A DNA stretch of 64,000 bases from Clostridiaceae bacterium. Its GTDB lineage: Bacteria > Bacillota > Clostridia > Acetivibrionales > DUMB01. The position numbers were made by a program, and so were the translations under genes. This document shows positions 42,951-51,528 of this stretch, one piece after another (within the stretch, counting starts at the first letter, position 1; every line of letters starts with the position of its first letter). The notes beneath the pieces were generated by a model, which saw nothing but the letters and a program-made list of their open reading frames with translations, did not search any database and was not told the origin of the DNA. The stretch is taken from contig DUMB01000081.1 in NCBI GenBank assembly GCA_012840085.1, forward strand, positions 62,001 to 126,000. The letters run 5' to 3'.

Positions 42951-44487
42951 TTGAAGCTTTTCCGGACAGTGCCATATTTATCGCTGCAATAAATATAGCT
43001 GTATTGAACCAGAACATATTCATGGTTCTTGGATAGAACCATACATAATCAGTCAGTCCCATAGCTAATATTGCTGCATATGATGCAACACTTGCAGCAA
43101 TTACATTATTCAGAAAAGTATTTTTTGAACTGTATATGCTGACAAAACTTTTTTTAACCATCCTTGCAACAAACCATATAAATGATAAAATACCGGTCAA
43201 ACCCATTTCAAGCCATATTTCAATGGGCAGCATATGGGAATGGGCAGGCGTCTTTAACCGGGAATAGCCCGCAAATAATTTCATTGGAGTTTCAGGCCCA
43301 AGTCCAATACCTGTAATCCAGTAATCTTTCAGCATGGCAAGAGAGCTTTTCCATATATCTATTCTGTAAAGGCTCGATGAATCCTTGCCTACAGAGCGCA
43401 GCCTGGACAGTATTGAATTGGGCAGGAAGGGTATAGCTGCAACGCCGATAATTATTATCAGAGGAATAAGCTTCCTGTTTTTCATAAATACAAACACAAA
43501 AACTCCTATTGCAAAGGCTATCCATGCCGCCCTTGTGCTTGTGAGAACAAGATTAACAAGAACAAGTGCTGTAAGGGCTGACAGCAGTAATTTTACTTTT
43601 TTGCTTTTTGATTCTAAAAAGGCGACGATAAAGTATGGCATTGTCAGAAGAAGGTATGCGGCATAATCGTTGGGGTTTCCCATGGTGGAAAATACCCTGC
43701 TCACACCTTTACTATAACGTAAATCCACCATTCTCGGGTCTACGGGGATTTTGTTGGCATACTGCCATATACCATACAGCGATGCCAATGTTACAGCAGC
43801 GATTATTATATGCATTAAAGATTTGATGCTTCGCTCGGTCTTCAGACAATTTACCATAATCAGCACCGTCAAAAACATAACGGCATAAAAAGCGAATGCT
43901 CTCAGACTGGCTTTCAGAGCTATGGAAGTTACCGTAGCAAGAAAAGTCGACAGGGCAAATACTATCAATGCAATGTCAACCTTTCGTACATCAAGTGAAC
44001 TGCTGCCGTCATGTACAATTTTGACGAGATACAGCACAAAAATGCAGAACACCAGCACCAGAGTGTACTGATTATGCCATCTGTCATGAGGTACAACCGT
44101 ATGAATTAATATTGCCGCACCAATGACGATTTCAAATCTTGAAACCAGCTTGTCCAGCAAACGGTATAATATACTGCATTCATAAGCGGTTCTGAACAAC
44201 TGAACAAACTTTTTTATTGCGGCAATAAATAAATTAATAACACCCTGTATAATTTTATAAAATACGCTGTGTTCAAAGAACTTTCCGCTCTTTTCGTCTT
44301 TTCTTATGAATTGCCATAATCCGCTGCCATCAAACCAGGATTTAAGCGTACACGAGATCTTCACCAGAATACGGTGCAAAACACTTTCCCTGTAAGATGT
44401 GCAGAATTTATATATAAACCATCGTATAATTCTATATAAAATACTTTGTGATATGATACTCTCTTCCATACCCGCGCCAGAATGCAA
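42937..44487 (-). CDS. O-antigen ligase / polymerase-like membrane protein
   Basis: This 516-residue protein has an unusual cytoplasmic N-terminus of about 110 residues with repeated ILYRII-like segments, then about ten membrane helices and a Wzy_C-type periplasmic loop (STMGNPNDYAAYLLLTMPY, STRAAWIAFAIGVFVF, GIGLGPETPMKLFAGY, and AHSHMLPIEIWLEMGLTG, with the catalytic-type His). Such enzymes join or polymerise lipid-linked glycans. Start TTG 44487 has AAGGAG nine bases upstream, inside the end of the previous gene. It belongs to the polysaccharide operon running from 48206. Confidence 0.87.
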   Translation of the reverse strand: MHSGAGMEESIISQSILYRIIRWFIYKFCTSYRESVLHRILVKISCTLKSWFDGSGLWQFIRKDEKSGKFFEHSVFYKIIQGVINLFIAAIKKFVQLFRTAYECSILYRLLDKLVSRFEIVIGAAILIHTVVPHDRWHNQYTLVLVFCIFVLYLVKIVHDGSSSLDVRKVDIALIVFALSTFLATVTSIALKASLRAFAFYAVMFLTVLIMVNCLKTERSIKSLMHIIIAAVTLASLYGIWQYANKIPVDPRMVDLRYSKGVSRVFSTMGNPNDYAAYLLLTMPYFIVAFLESKSKKVKLLLSALTALVLVNLVLTSTRAAWIAFAIGVFVFVFMKNRKLIPLIIIIGVAAIPFLPNSILSRLRSVGKDSSSLYRIDIWKSSLAMLKDYWITGIGLGPETPMKLFAGYSRLKTPAHSHMLPIEIWLEMGLTGILSFIWFVARMVKKSFVSIYSSKNTFLNNVIAASVASYAAILAMGLTDYVWFYPRTMNMFWFNTAIFIAAINMALSGKASRDSL

Positions 44488-44493
44488 TCAGCG

Positions 44494-44991
44494 TCACTCC
44501 TTTACTGTGATTTCAGTAATCCTTCCATTGTATAAAGCGGCATTGCCGACATAGAGAGTTAAAGTCTGACCAACATAATAGTTGGCTTTGTCTATTAATA
44601 CCCCAAGGTTGTCCTTCATTCCTTTTGCATCCATGGTTATTACAACAGAATAATAACCTTCCCTTGAAACTCTCACATTCTGGCCATCTTCCGTGGTCAA
44701 CCAGATTATGGCGTCTCCTGTCTCTATATTTGATACTCTTCCAAAGCTGGCATTCTGAACAGATTCCCTGACCGGGTCTCCCACCTTAATGGCATCGACG
44801 ACAAAATCCTGTACTTCATCAACCAGAAATTTTATCTGTATGTCGTCTTGCTTTGTAAACACCGTATTACCTGCATTGGGTCTGGTAAACTTGTAACCTA
44901 TTCCCACTACCGCTATAATTATTACTAAAATGACCAAAATATCTATAATTGATATTTTACCAAACAGTTTTCCTTTGCTATCAATAATCAT
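44494..44991 (-). CDS. DUF4330-family membrane-anchored protein (copy 2)
   Basis: This 165-residue protein has a conserved start (MIIDSKGKLFGKISIIDILVILVIIIAVVG, in part KLFGKISIIDILVI), giving a short basic tail and one membrane helix, then a beta-rich extracellular domain with VGDPVRESVQNASFGRV and YVGQTLTLYVGNAALYNGRI. It resembles the next gene upstream throughout, so the two are paralogues from a tandem duplication. Function unknown; position inside a polysaccharide operon suggests an envelope role. GGAGG lies seven bases before the start. Confidence 0.82.
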   Translation of the reverse strand: MIIDSKGKLFGKISIIDILVILVIIIAVVGIGYKFTRPNAGNTVFTKQDDIQIKFLVDEVQDFVVDAIKVGDPVRESVQNASFGRVSNIETGDAIIWLTTEDGQNVRVSREGYYSVVITMDAKGMKDNLGVLIDKANYYVGQTLTLYVGNAALYNGRITEITVKE

Positions 44992-45034
44992 TCTTCCAAC
45001 CTCCGCATTTCAGTGTACGGGATAAAGTTTAAAA

Positions 45035-45529
45035 TCAGCCAATTTTCTTCATGTCGCAAATTTTGCCGTAAACCTGTGTTTTACCAATGTTAAGCACAAT
45101 TGACTGACCTATGAAATACTCGCCGGAACCTATCGTTACGCCGTTATCTCCATAAATTCCGGTACCTTCCATGGTTATGTATACACAAGAATATCCTTCT
45201 TTTGAAGACTTAATGAGTTTTGCCTGGTTGGTCCTGACCCAGGAGACAGACTTGTCCCTTTTTATATCTACAACATTGCCAAAACTTGCTTTATATACTG
45301 ATTCACGAGCCGGATCTCCAATTTTTAATTCATCCGCAACAAAATCTCTTAACTCCTCTATCACATATACAATTTGAATTTTGTCCTCTTTTTGTGTAAA
45401 AGGACTTCCGGTATCGCTTTTTTTAAATTTTCCGCCCACAAACACAGCTATCGCAATTACAATTACAAGGGCTAACACATCTATGATGCTAACTTTTCCA
45501 AACAACCTTCCTTTTTTGTCTATAATCAT
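45035..45529 (-). CDS. DUF4330-family membrane-anchored protein (copy 1)
   Basis: This 164-residue paralogue of the following gene has MIIDKKGRLFGKVSIIDVLALV at the start (in part GRLFGKVSIIDVLALV), one membrane helix, and the same IGDPARESVYKASFG and FIGQSIVLNIGKTQVYGKI motifs. The 43-base gap to copy 2 and the parallel domain order point to local duplication. It follows the GT4 gene by 18 bases. No catalytic motif visible. Confidence 0.82.
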   Translation of the reverse strand: MIIDKKGRLFGKVSIIDVLALVIVIAIAVFVGGKFKKSDTGSPFTQKEDKIQIVYVIEELRDFVADELKIGDPARESVYKASFGNVVDIKRDKSVSWVRTNQAKLIKSSKEGYSCVYITMEGTGIYGDNGVTIGSGEYFIGQSIVLNIGKTQVYGKICDMKKIG

Positions 45530-45547
45530 TTTCAGACACCTCTCTGG

Positions 45548-46669
45548 TTACCTTTTTAAGCCTTTGATATATAAATTATATGTGCTCTCCGCAGTGTTGT
45601 CCAGATTAAACTCCTTTTCAACAATTTCTAAAGCATTCTTCCTGAATGTATTGTAAAGCTCAGTATCATTAACAATTTTGTGAATAGCAGCGGCAAAGCC
45701 ATCAGTGTCACCAAATTCCACCAGTATCCCACAGTTATTTTCCGCATTTATAATCTCAGAGGGTCCGCCGGAGTTGGTTGCTACTACCGGAAGACTGCAA
45801 GCCATGGCCTCAAGGATTGATATTCCAAGAGCTTCACTCATGGAATGAGATACGTAAAGGTCACTGCTGTGCAAAATGCTTCTGACATCTTTTCTGAATC
45901 CGGCAAAAATAACCGAATCCGAGATTCCCATTATGCTTGCAAGATTTTTGCAGTGCTCAAGGTTCTCTCCGTCACCCACAAGGAGAAACCACACTTTTCT
46001 TCTTGAACCCCTGCCGCTTTTCTGCCTGATTTTCGAAAATTGCTTTATAGCTTCCAACAGGAATAGATGGCCCTTTTCCTCACTGAACCTTGCCACCGAA
46101 GTCACAACAAAATCCTCTTCTCCGATACCGAACTCCTCTCTTGCTTTTAAGTTGCGCTCTCCCTTCCAATAGTCAAGGTTCACGCCATTATATATAACGC
46201 TGATTTTTGAAGGCCTTATTCCTTCCGATACCATCATATCTTTTACGGCATTGCTTACTGCAATTATTTCGTCGGTAGCAGCTGAAAACAAAAGGTCTGT
46301 AAGCTTGACCAGAATGTTCTTCTTCGCAAGCAGATGTCCTGTGTTAACCAGCACCACTCTGTTGCCTAAAAGTTTTGACAGCACGCCGATATAGTTTTCT
46401 CTTAAAAAGTGAGTATGAACTATATCAATTGACAGTTCTTTGCACAGTTTCTTAACCTGCATTGCAGCCTTGATATCATAAGGACTTCTCATGGCAATTT
46501 TATAAGTCTTTATTCCCATTTTTCTAGCCTGTCTTAACATGGGCCCGTCTTCAGAATAAGCAACATGGAACTTGCACTTATTGTCATGCAATGCCTCTGC
46601 AAGAGATAATATGTACCTTTCTGACCCGCCCTTTCCAGGATAGTTGATTAGATGCAAAACATTAAGCAT
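45548..46669 (-). CDS. GT4-family glycosyltransferase
   Basis: This 373-residue GT-B enzyme has HLINYPGKGGSERYILSLAEAL at the N-terminus (in part YPGKGGSERYI), VYNGVNLDYW-like IYNGVNLDYW, SVARFSEEKGHLFLLEA, and SHSMSEALGISILEAMACSLPVVAT with the family E-x7-E motif. It transfers a sugar from a nucleotide donor to a growing glycan at the cytoplasmic face of the membrane. ATG 46669 overlaps the MurJ-like stop by eight bases (ATGCTTAA), with GGAGG five bases upstream inside the previous gene. Acceptor unknown. Confidence 0.92.
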   Translation of the reverse strand: MLNVLHLINYPGKGGSERYILSLAEALHDNKCKFHVAYSEDGPMLRQARKMGIKTYKIAMRSPYDIKAAMQVKKLCKELSIDIVHTHFLRENYIGVLSKLLGNRVVLVNTGHLLAKKNILVKLTDLLFSAATDEIIAVSNAVKDMMVSEGIRPSKISVIYNGVNLDYWKGERNLKAREEFGIGEEDFVVTSVARFSEEKGHLFLLEAIKQFSKIRQKSGRGSRRKVWFLLVGDGENLEHCKNLASIMGISDSVIFAGFRKDVRSILHSSDLYVSHSMSEALGISILEAMACSLPVVATNSGGPSEIINAENNCGILVEFGDTDGFAAAIHKIVNDTELYNTFRKNALEIVEKEFNLDNTAESTYNLYIKGLKR

Positions 46670-48206
46670 TTGTTCCTCCAAATTTATTCTTAATTTTTTC
46701 AACAACTTCGACAGCCTCGTCCACTTTCAGCAAACAAGCTACAACAAAATACACAACAACGCCTGCCAACACCGGAATAGCCAGCTTTAACCCCTTGTCC
46801 AGGAAAGCATGTCCAAAAATAAGCTGTTTTAATAACGACGTCAAGGGCAAAATCGATAATAACATTATACCACTTGAAACAGCAATTTTTAAAGTCGCAG
46901 AAAAAAGTATCCTTCCACCGAATGCACCCACCTTTTTTCTCATCATAAGCAGTATAGTCAATGCTCCAACAGCTGTCGATATTGAGTAGGCAGCAGGAAT
47001 TCCAAGAACGCCTAAAAAGTTGATGAGCACAAGGCTGCTTGCAATATTCACCAGCATGATAACCACACCGTTTATAGCAGGCCTTTTTGTATCTTTTAAA
47101 GAATAAAAAGCTCTGTCTACAATTTCCTTTATTCCGATTCCTATTACTCCCGGAGAATACAGAGCCATCATATTACTTGCCAAAGATACGTTATCCGCCG
47201 TTACTTTTCCCCAGCCATAGAGAAAATCAATCAATTGATATCTTACTGCTATAAAACCTGACGCAATAGGCAAAAGGAAAAAGAGAACCACCTTCAGCAC
47301 CTTCATCAGATTATCCTTAAAGCCTTCCATGTCATTCCTGGCTGCAAGTACTGTAAATTTAGGGAAAAATACAGAAGTAATTGAATATATAAAGGCCAGC
47401 ACTGCATAAAGTACGAGGTTTTGTACGGTGGTAAGCAGCGCCACCGTATCTTTGAAGTTTGCAGACAGTGTAGTATTAAAAAGCATGTTGAGCTGATAAG
47501 CTGAAGTGCCTATCAGGACAGGCGGTATAAGCCTCAATGCATACCTTATATCCTCATCCCTGTAATTGAAAGAGATGCTGAACCTGTATTCAGTCCGCAT
47601 AAGCGCCGGAATAAGGATCAACGCCTGGGAAGCGAGGCCAATAAATGTGGCAATTAACAGGCCTTTTACACCGAATTTTTCTCCCAAAAAAATAACATAA
47701 AATATAACAATCAGACTGCTTGGAACGCTTACAAAGGCCGGCATGTTGTAGCGGTCCATGGACTGGAGTATTCCCTGAAATATGTAATTAAGCCCGTAAA
47801 AAATCATTACCGGAAACATTATCCGTAATGAAGCAACAGCAAAGCCAAAGCCTTCGAATTTGAACCTTGTAAGGGATATTATAAGCGGTGCAGCTGCCAT
47901 CCCAACCAAAGTAAGTCCCATGGTGAAAACAACTGAAAGGCATGTAATATTATTCGCAAATTTGTAAGCCCTGTCTTTCTCCCCCGTTCCGATATAACCG
48001 GCAAATATGGGTATAACCACCGTCACCAGAGCAGTTCCGAAACTATTGAAAATGATGTTGGGAAGCTGCAGTGAATATGAATATATATCCATATAAAGAT
48101 TAATGCCAAAATAGGCAATATAGACCATATTGCTCACAAGAGACAAAAGCCTCGAGAATATCGTGATAAACATTACTATTCCAACTGTTTTTGCAGTACT
48201 TTTCAT
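46662..48206 (-). CDS. murJ: MurJ/MviN-family lipid-linked glycan flippase
   Basis: This 514-residue MOP-superfamily flippase has about 14 membrane helices. The N-terminal half has the MviN signature (MVYIAYFGINLYMDIYSYSLQLPNIIFN, in part YFGINLYMDIYSYS) and RLIPPVLIGTSAYQLNMLFNT. MurJ moves lipid II or related lipid-linked precursors outward. It heads an operon with a glycosyltransferase and a Wzy-like protein, so it may serve a capsule-like polysaccharide instead of peptidoglycan; the family cannot be told apart further by eye. Confidence 0.88.
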   Translation of the reverse strand: MKSTAKTVGIVMFITIFSRLLSLVSNMVYIAYFGINLYMDIYSYSLQLPNIIFNSFGTALVTVVIPIFAGYIGTGEKDRAYKFANNITCLSVVFTMGLTLVGMAAAPLIISLTRFKFEGFGFAVASLRIMFPVMIFYGLNYIFQGILQSMDRYNMPAFVSVPSSLIVIFYVIFLGEKFGVKGLLIATFIGLASQALILIPALMRTEYRFSISFNYRDEDIRYALRLIPPVLIGTSAYQLNMLFNTTLSANFKDTVALLTTVQNLVLYAVLAFIYSITSVFFPKFTVLAARNDMEGFKDNLMKVLKVVLFFLLPIASGFIAVRYQLIDFLYGWGKVTADNVSLASNMMALYSPGVIGIGIKEIVDRAFYSLKDTKRPAINGVVIMLVNIASSLVLINFLGVLGIPAAYSISTAVGALTILLMMRKKVGAFGGRILFSATLKIAVSSGIMLLSILPLTSLLKQLIFGHAFLDKGLKLAIPVLAGVVVYFVVACLLKVDEAVEVVEKIKNKFGGTNA

Positions 48207-48690
48207 CTATTTTGCATATCCTTCCGCTAGTTTTTTAATAATCATTTTATTTTCAAATAATTATATCACCAGCAGAGCAATAGTCCAATAGGGTTAAAAG
48301 GATAGTTATGTTGACATAATAAATGTTTTTGCTTAAAATGTTTCCGGGAATACACGTTAATTTTTTGACACTTTATTACATACGCAAATGATTGTGATTT
48401 CAACACATTTGAGATATGGAGCCAGTGAGATAATGGGGCATGATGGGGGGACAGTATTGGGAGGGACAGTTCTCAATTTTTCATATTAGGAGGGACAGTT
48501 CTCAATTTTTCATACTTATTGCTTCTGAAAGTTAAGAAATGCTTCCAATTGCGCGAAGTTGGGAAGTGCCCTCTATTATACGGAATATTATACGGAAGTT
48601 GAGAAGTGTCCTCTATTGTATGAAAGTTGAGAAATGTCCCATATTATAGAAATGTCCCCTATTATATAAAATACACAGGAGGAAAAGAAA
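48207..48690. other. Gap with inverted clusters of a GGGACAGTTCTC repeat
   Basis: This 484-base gap lies between the divergent murJ-like and flavin-binding genes. 48207-48458 should hold the murJ promoter; I see nothing definite there. 48459-48668 is repeat sequence, annotated separately. Confidence 0.6.
48459..48668. repeat. Two direct and about four inverted copies of a ~27-bp repeat
   Basis: GGGACAGTTCTCAATTTTTC occurs in two units (48459-48485, 48487-48514). From 48525 on, four or five units of the reverse complement type appear (GAAAGTTGAGAAATGTCC, GAAGTTGAGAAGTGTCCTC and variants). The cluster thus has a head-to-head layout and shares its GGGACAGTTCT core with the palindromes at 49108 and 50817. 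Confidence 0.85.
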
Positions 48691-49083
48691 ATGCAGGAAG
48701 TATACGAGTTTCTAAAGAAATGCGGAACATATTATCTGGCTACAGTAGAAGGCGATCAGCCAAGAGTCAGACCTTTTGGTACAGTGGATATTTTTGAGGG
48801 TAAGCTTTATATCCAGACAGGCAAAGTAAAAAATGTTTCCAAGCAGCTCCAGGCAAATCCAAAGGCAGAAATCTGTGCTTATGCCGACGGAAAGTGGCTT
48901 AGGGTAGCCGGCAAGCTTATCAGGGACGACAGAGTAGAGGCAAAAAAGCATATGCTTGATAATTATCCGGAACTTCAATCTATGTATTCAGCTGAGGATG
49001 ACAATACAGAGGTTCTCTATTTTGAGGATGCAACAGCTACCTTCTATTCATTTACCGAAGAGCCAAAGGTAATCAAGTTTTAA
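48691..49083 (+). CDS. Pyridoxamine 5'-phosphate oxidase-like flavin-binding protein
   Basis: This 130-residue split-barrel protein has YYLATVEGDQPRVRPFGTVDIFEGKLYIQTG (in part YLATVEGDQPRVRPFG) and NPKAEICAYADGKWLRVAG, typical of FMN-binding PNPOx-like proteins such as heme/flavin reductases and nitroimidazole-resistance relatives. It is too short and diverged to call a true PNP oxidase. The start has GGAGG seven bases upstream. The MocR gene follows at 49277, in the same direction, separated by a REP-like palindrome. Confidence 0.87.
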   Translation: MQEVYEFLKKCGTYYLATVEGDQPRVRPFGTVDIFEGKLYIQTGKVKNVSKQLQANPKAEICAYADGKWLRVAGKLIRDDRVEAKKHMLDNYPELQSMYSAEDDNTEVLYFEDATATFYSFTEEPKVIKF

Positions 49084-49107
49084 GGAAGATTTTCCGCGAG
49101 ACAAGGA

Positions 49108-49163
49108 GACAAGGGGACAGTTCTTCTGTCTGAAAGCTCAGACAGAAGAACCGTCCCCTTGTC
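49108..49163. repeat. REP-like palindrome, GGGGACAGTTCT core
   Basis: Arms of 26 bases (from GACAAGGGGACAGTTCTTCT to the matching AGAAGAACCGTCCCCTTGTC) with an AAGC loop and one mismatch form a very stable hairpin 25 bases after the flavin-protein stop. A preceding copy of GAGACAAGG suggests slippage at its edge. It may also act as a terminator. Confidence 0.88.
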
Positions 49164-49187
49164 TTGGAATATCCATTTTGCTAAAAT

Positions 49188-49199
49188 TGTATCGATACA
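49188..49199. promoter_or_regulatory. Candidate MocR operator
   Basis: TGTATCGATACA is a perfect 12-base palindrome 78 bases before the MocR start codon, a plausible autoregulatory GntR-type site. Position and symmetry are the only evidence. Confidence 0.3.
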
Positions 49200-49276
49200 G
49201 TTGTTTTTGTGAACAATAATATTTGCGAATGACGACATTCAATTCCACAATACATGATTTATAGGGAGTTGTTTTT

Positions 49277-50788
49277 ATGAGTGATATTCCAGGCTTGCTT
49301 GATTCCATTAAACTTGACAAAAATTCAAAAATACCCATGTATATGCAGCTATGCAACAATATTAAAGAAATGATACAGCAAGGCATCCTGCTGCCCGATT
49401 TTAAGCTGCCTTCGGTACGGCAATTCAGGGATTCTCTTAAAATAAACCAGGTAACAGTGGTTTCTGCATTAAAGCTACTGGAAAATGAAGGATATGTATA
49501 TACGAAACAAGGCAGCGGTACTTTTGTATCCCGCAGTATACCTCCAGCATCATATAATGTTTCGGGTGATGCAAATCCAATTTCCGACGAGCTTTACCAG
49601 CAGGATGATACGTTTTTGATAAGTAACGGCCAAATAAAAATAGGGGCCAACACTGTAAACTTCGCCAGCGCAACTCCCACACCGGACCTTTTCCCCGTAG
49701 AAGATTTCAGGAAAGTACTTGATGAAGTGCTTGAGCGTGACAGGGGAAATGCTTTCGGGTATCAGGACAGCCAGGGTTTTTATCCTATTCGGGAATCAAT
49801 ACTCAGAATACTGCATAAATCAAATATAGCAACCACTCCTGAAAGTATTCAAATTATTTCAGGAGCTCAACAGGGTATAGATATTATTTCAAAAGCGCTT
49901 CTTGCACAGGGTGATTATGTAGTTACTGAAAGCCCCACTTATACCGGTGCACTTGCAGTTTTTAAATCAAGAGGCGCCCATATAGTAGATGTTGAAATGC
50001 TGGAGGACGGACCTGACCTTGATATATTTGAATACAACATAAAGAAATATCGTCCAAAGCTTGTGTATTCAATTCCTTCTTTTCAGAACCCAACCGGGTA
50101 TTCCTACAGTAACAGAAAAAGAAAGGAAATTATCAATCTGTCCGCCAAGTATGACTTTTATATACTGGAGGATGATTACGTAAGCGATCTTGACTTTGAA
50201 AACAGGAACTATCTGCCTCTTAAGGCTATTGATACACATGACAGAGTTATATTCATAAAAAGCTTTTCAAAAATATTCATGCCGGGCTTGAGGCTGGGAT
50301 TCATGATAGTCCCGTCAAAACTGACAAACATTATTCTGCAGGCCAAGCATACAACGGATATATCCACTTCAGGCCTGATTCAGCGGGCTTTTGACCTCTA
50401 CATCAGGGAAGGATACTGGGACAGGCATTTTAAATTTATGTTCAATATATATAAGGAAAGGTATCTTAAAATTACCCAGGCACTTGACAGTTATCTGCCT
50501 GCCGGTGTCAGATTTTCAAGGCCTGGGGGCGGTCTGAACATCTGGCTCAACCTTCCTTATGGCTTTCCAATTGAGACACTTATCAGGCAGGCAGCATCGG
50601 AAGATATTGTGTTTGCCCCGGGCAGAATTTTCTACAGCAGCCCGCACGTACAAAAGCTTGATAACATACGCCTGAGTTTTGCATCTGTATATATAGAACA
50701 GATTGAAGACGGTATCAGAAAATTATGCGATATGATTTCACGGCTGGGAAACAGTAAAGGCGAAAACAGGAGAATACCGCTGCTGTAA
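49277..50788 (+). CDS. MocR/PdxR-type regulator (GntR HTH + aminotransferase domain)
   Basis: This 503-residue regulator has an N-terminal GntR winged helix (PMYMQLCNNIKEMIQQGILLPDFKLPSVRQF, in part FKLPSVRQF; GSGTFVSRS) and a C-terminal class I aminotransferase-fold domain with SGAQQGIDIISKALL, FQNPTGYSYS, LEDDYVSDLDF and the PLP lysine in FIKSFSKIFMPGLRLGF. Such proteins sense PLP or amino acids and often control vitamin B6 genes. The neighbour at 48691 is a PNPOx-like protein, a weak hint of a B6 link. GGAG lies eight bases upstream of ATG 49277. Confidence 0.93.
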   Translation: MSDIPGLLDSIKLDKNSKIPMYMQLCNNIKEMIQQGILLPDFKLPSVRQFRDSLKINQVTVVSALKLLENEGYVYTKQGSGTFVSRSIPPASYNVSGDANPISDELYQQDDTFLISNGQIKIGANTVNFASATPTPDLFPVEDFRKVLDEVLERDRGNAFGYQDSQGFYPIRESILRILHKSNIATTPESIQIISGAQQGIDIISKALLAQGDYVVTESPTYTGALAVFKSRGAHIVDVEMLEDGPDLDIFEYNIKKYRPKLVYSIPSFQNPTGYSYSNRKRKEIINLSAKYDFYILEDDYVSDLDFENRNYLPLKAIDTHDRVIFIKSFSKIFMPGLRLGFMIVPSKLTNIILQAKHTTDISTSGLIQRAFDLYIREGYWDRHFKFMFNIYKERYLKITQALDSYLPAGVRFSRPGGGLNIWLNLPYGFPIETLIRQAASEDIVFAPGRIFYSSPHVQKLDNIRLSFASVYIEQIEDGIRKLCDMISRLGNSKGENRRIPLL

Positions 50789-50816
50789 AGCGGAAGACAT
50801 GACAGGGGACGGGCAT

Positions 50817-50861
50817 GACAGGGGACGGTTCTATGTCCATGACATAGAACCGTCCCCTGTC
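50817..50861. repeat. REP-like palindrome, GGGGACGGTTCT core
   Basis: Perfect 21-base arms (GACAGGGGACGGTTCTATGT and its complement) around CAT lie between the convergent MocR and hsp20 genes. A partial duplicate GACAGGGGACGG begins at 50801, and several CCTGTC words follow. It shares its core with the elements at 48459-49163 and probably terminates both genes. Confidence 0.9.
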
Positions 50862-50904
50862 CTCTGCCCTGTCGCTCTGTCAACCCTGCTGTCAATCCTG
50901 TCAA

Positions 50905-51354
50905 TTATTGAATATCGATTCTATGTCCTTTGCTCTTGCGGTTTTCGTCTTTAGGAAGCGTGATGGTAAGAATTCCGTCATTGTACTTTGCCTTTACATC
51001 CTCGTGCTTAATGCTGTCTACATAGAAGCTTCTGCTGAAAGAACCGTACCTTCTTTCCTTTCTGATGTAGTTCTCTCTTTCTTCGTTTATAACTTCATTG
51101 CGCTGTACTGATATTGTAAGCACATCATCCTGTAAATCAATCTTGATATCCTCTTTTCGCGCTCCGGGAATTTCAGCTTCAATTATATACTCCTTATCTG
51201 TCTCACGTATATCGGCTCTAATTGAACTGCCGGCTGCAAAAAAGCCAGGAAAAAACACATCATCAAAGAAATCTTCGAATATCGATCTGATCCCCCAGGG
51301 ATCTCTTCTTGCCAAATTGTTTTCTCTTCTATTGAATGGTGTAAGTCCAAACAT
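50905..51354 (-). CDS. Hsp20/alpha-crystallin small heat-shock protein under CtsR control
   Basis: This 149-residue chaperone has an N-terminal arm (FGLTPFNRRENNLARRDPW), an alpha-crystallin domain (IRADIRETDKEYIIEAEIPGARKED, in part YIIEAEIPGARKED), YNDGILTITLPK and an IDIQ tail like the copy at 7190. ATG 51354 has GGAGG eight bases upstream. A consensus CtsR operator and a SigA promoter lie in its leader, so heat or protein-damage induction is expected. It has a different leader from the other hsp20 gene, so the two are probably under separate control. Confidence 0.95.
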   Translation of the reverse strand: MFGLTPFNRRENNLARRDPWGIRSIFEDFFDDVFFPGFFAAGSSIRADIRETDKEYIIEAEIPGARKEDIKIDLQDDVLTISVQRNEVINEERENYIRKERRYGSFSRSFYVDSIKHEDVKAKYNDGILTITLPKDENRKSKGHRIDIQ

Positions 51355-51402
51355 ATACGACACCTCCAAAATATTTTAATATATTTATTGTTTGTTTTTG
51401 TC

Positions 51403-51419
51403 TTTGACTATCTTTGACC
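51403..51419 (-). promoter_or_regulatory. CtsR operator
   Basis: Minus strand GGTCAAAGATAGTCAAA fits the CtsR consensus RGTCAAANANRGTCAAA at every position. It is just downstream of the hsp20 promoter's -10, where repressor binding would block transcription. Confidence 0.9.
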
Positions 51420-51428
51420 TTCGCTTAC

Positions 51429-51457
51429 ATTATCTCACACCGGTACTTATTATGCAA
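51429..51457 (-). promoter_or_regulatory. SigA promoter of hsp20
   Basis: TTGCAT (51452-51457), 17 bases, GATAAT (51429-51434) on the minus strand, directly upstream of the CtsR box. Confidence 0.7.
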
Positions 51458-51528
51458 AATTTGTTTTTGACCTTATCTGACTTTTATTTGGCAAAATATC
51501 TTATTTTGTGAAAATATCTGAATATTAC

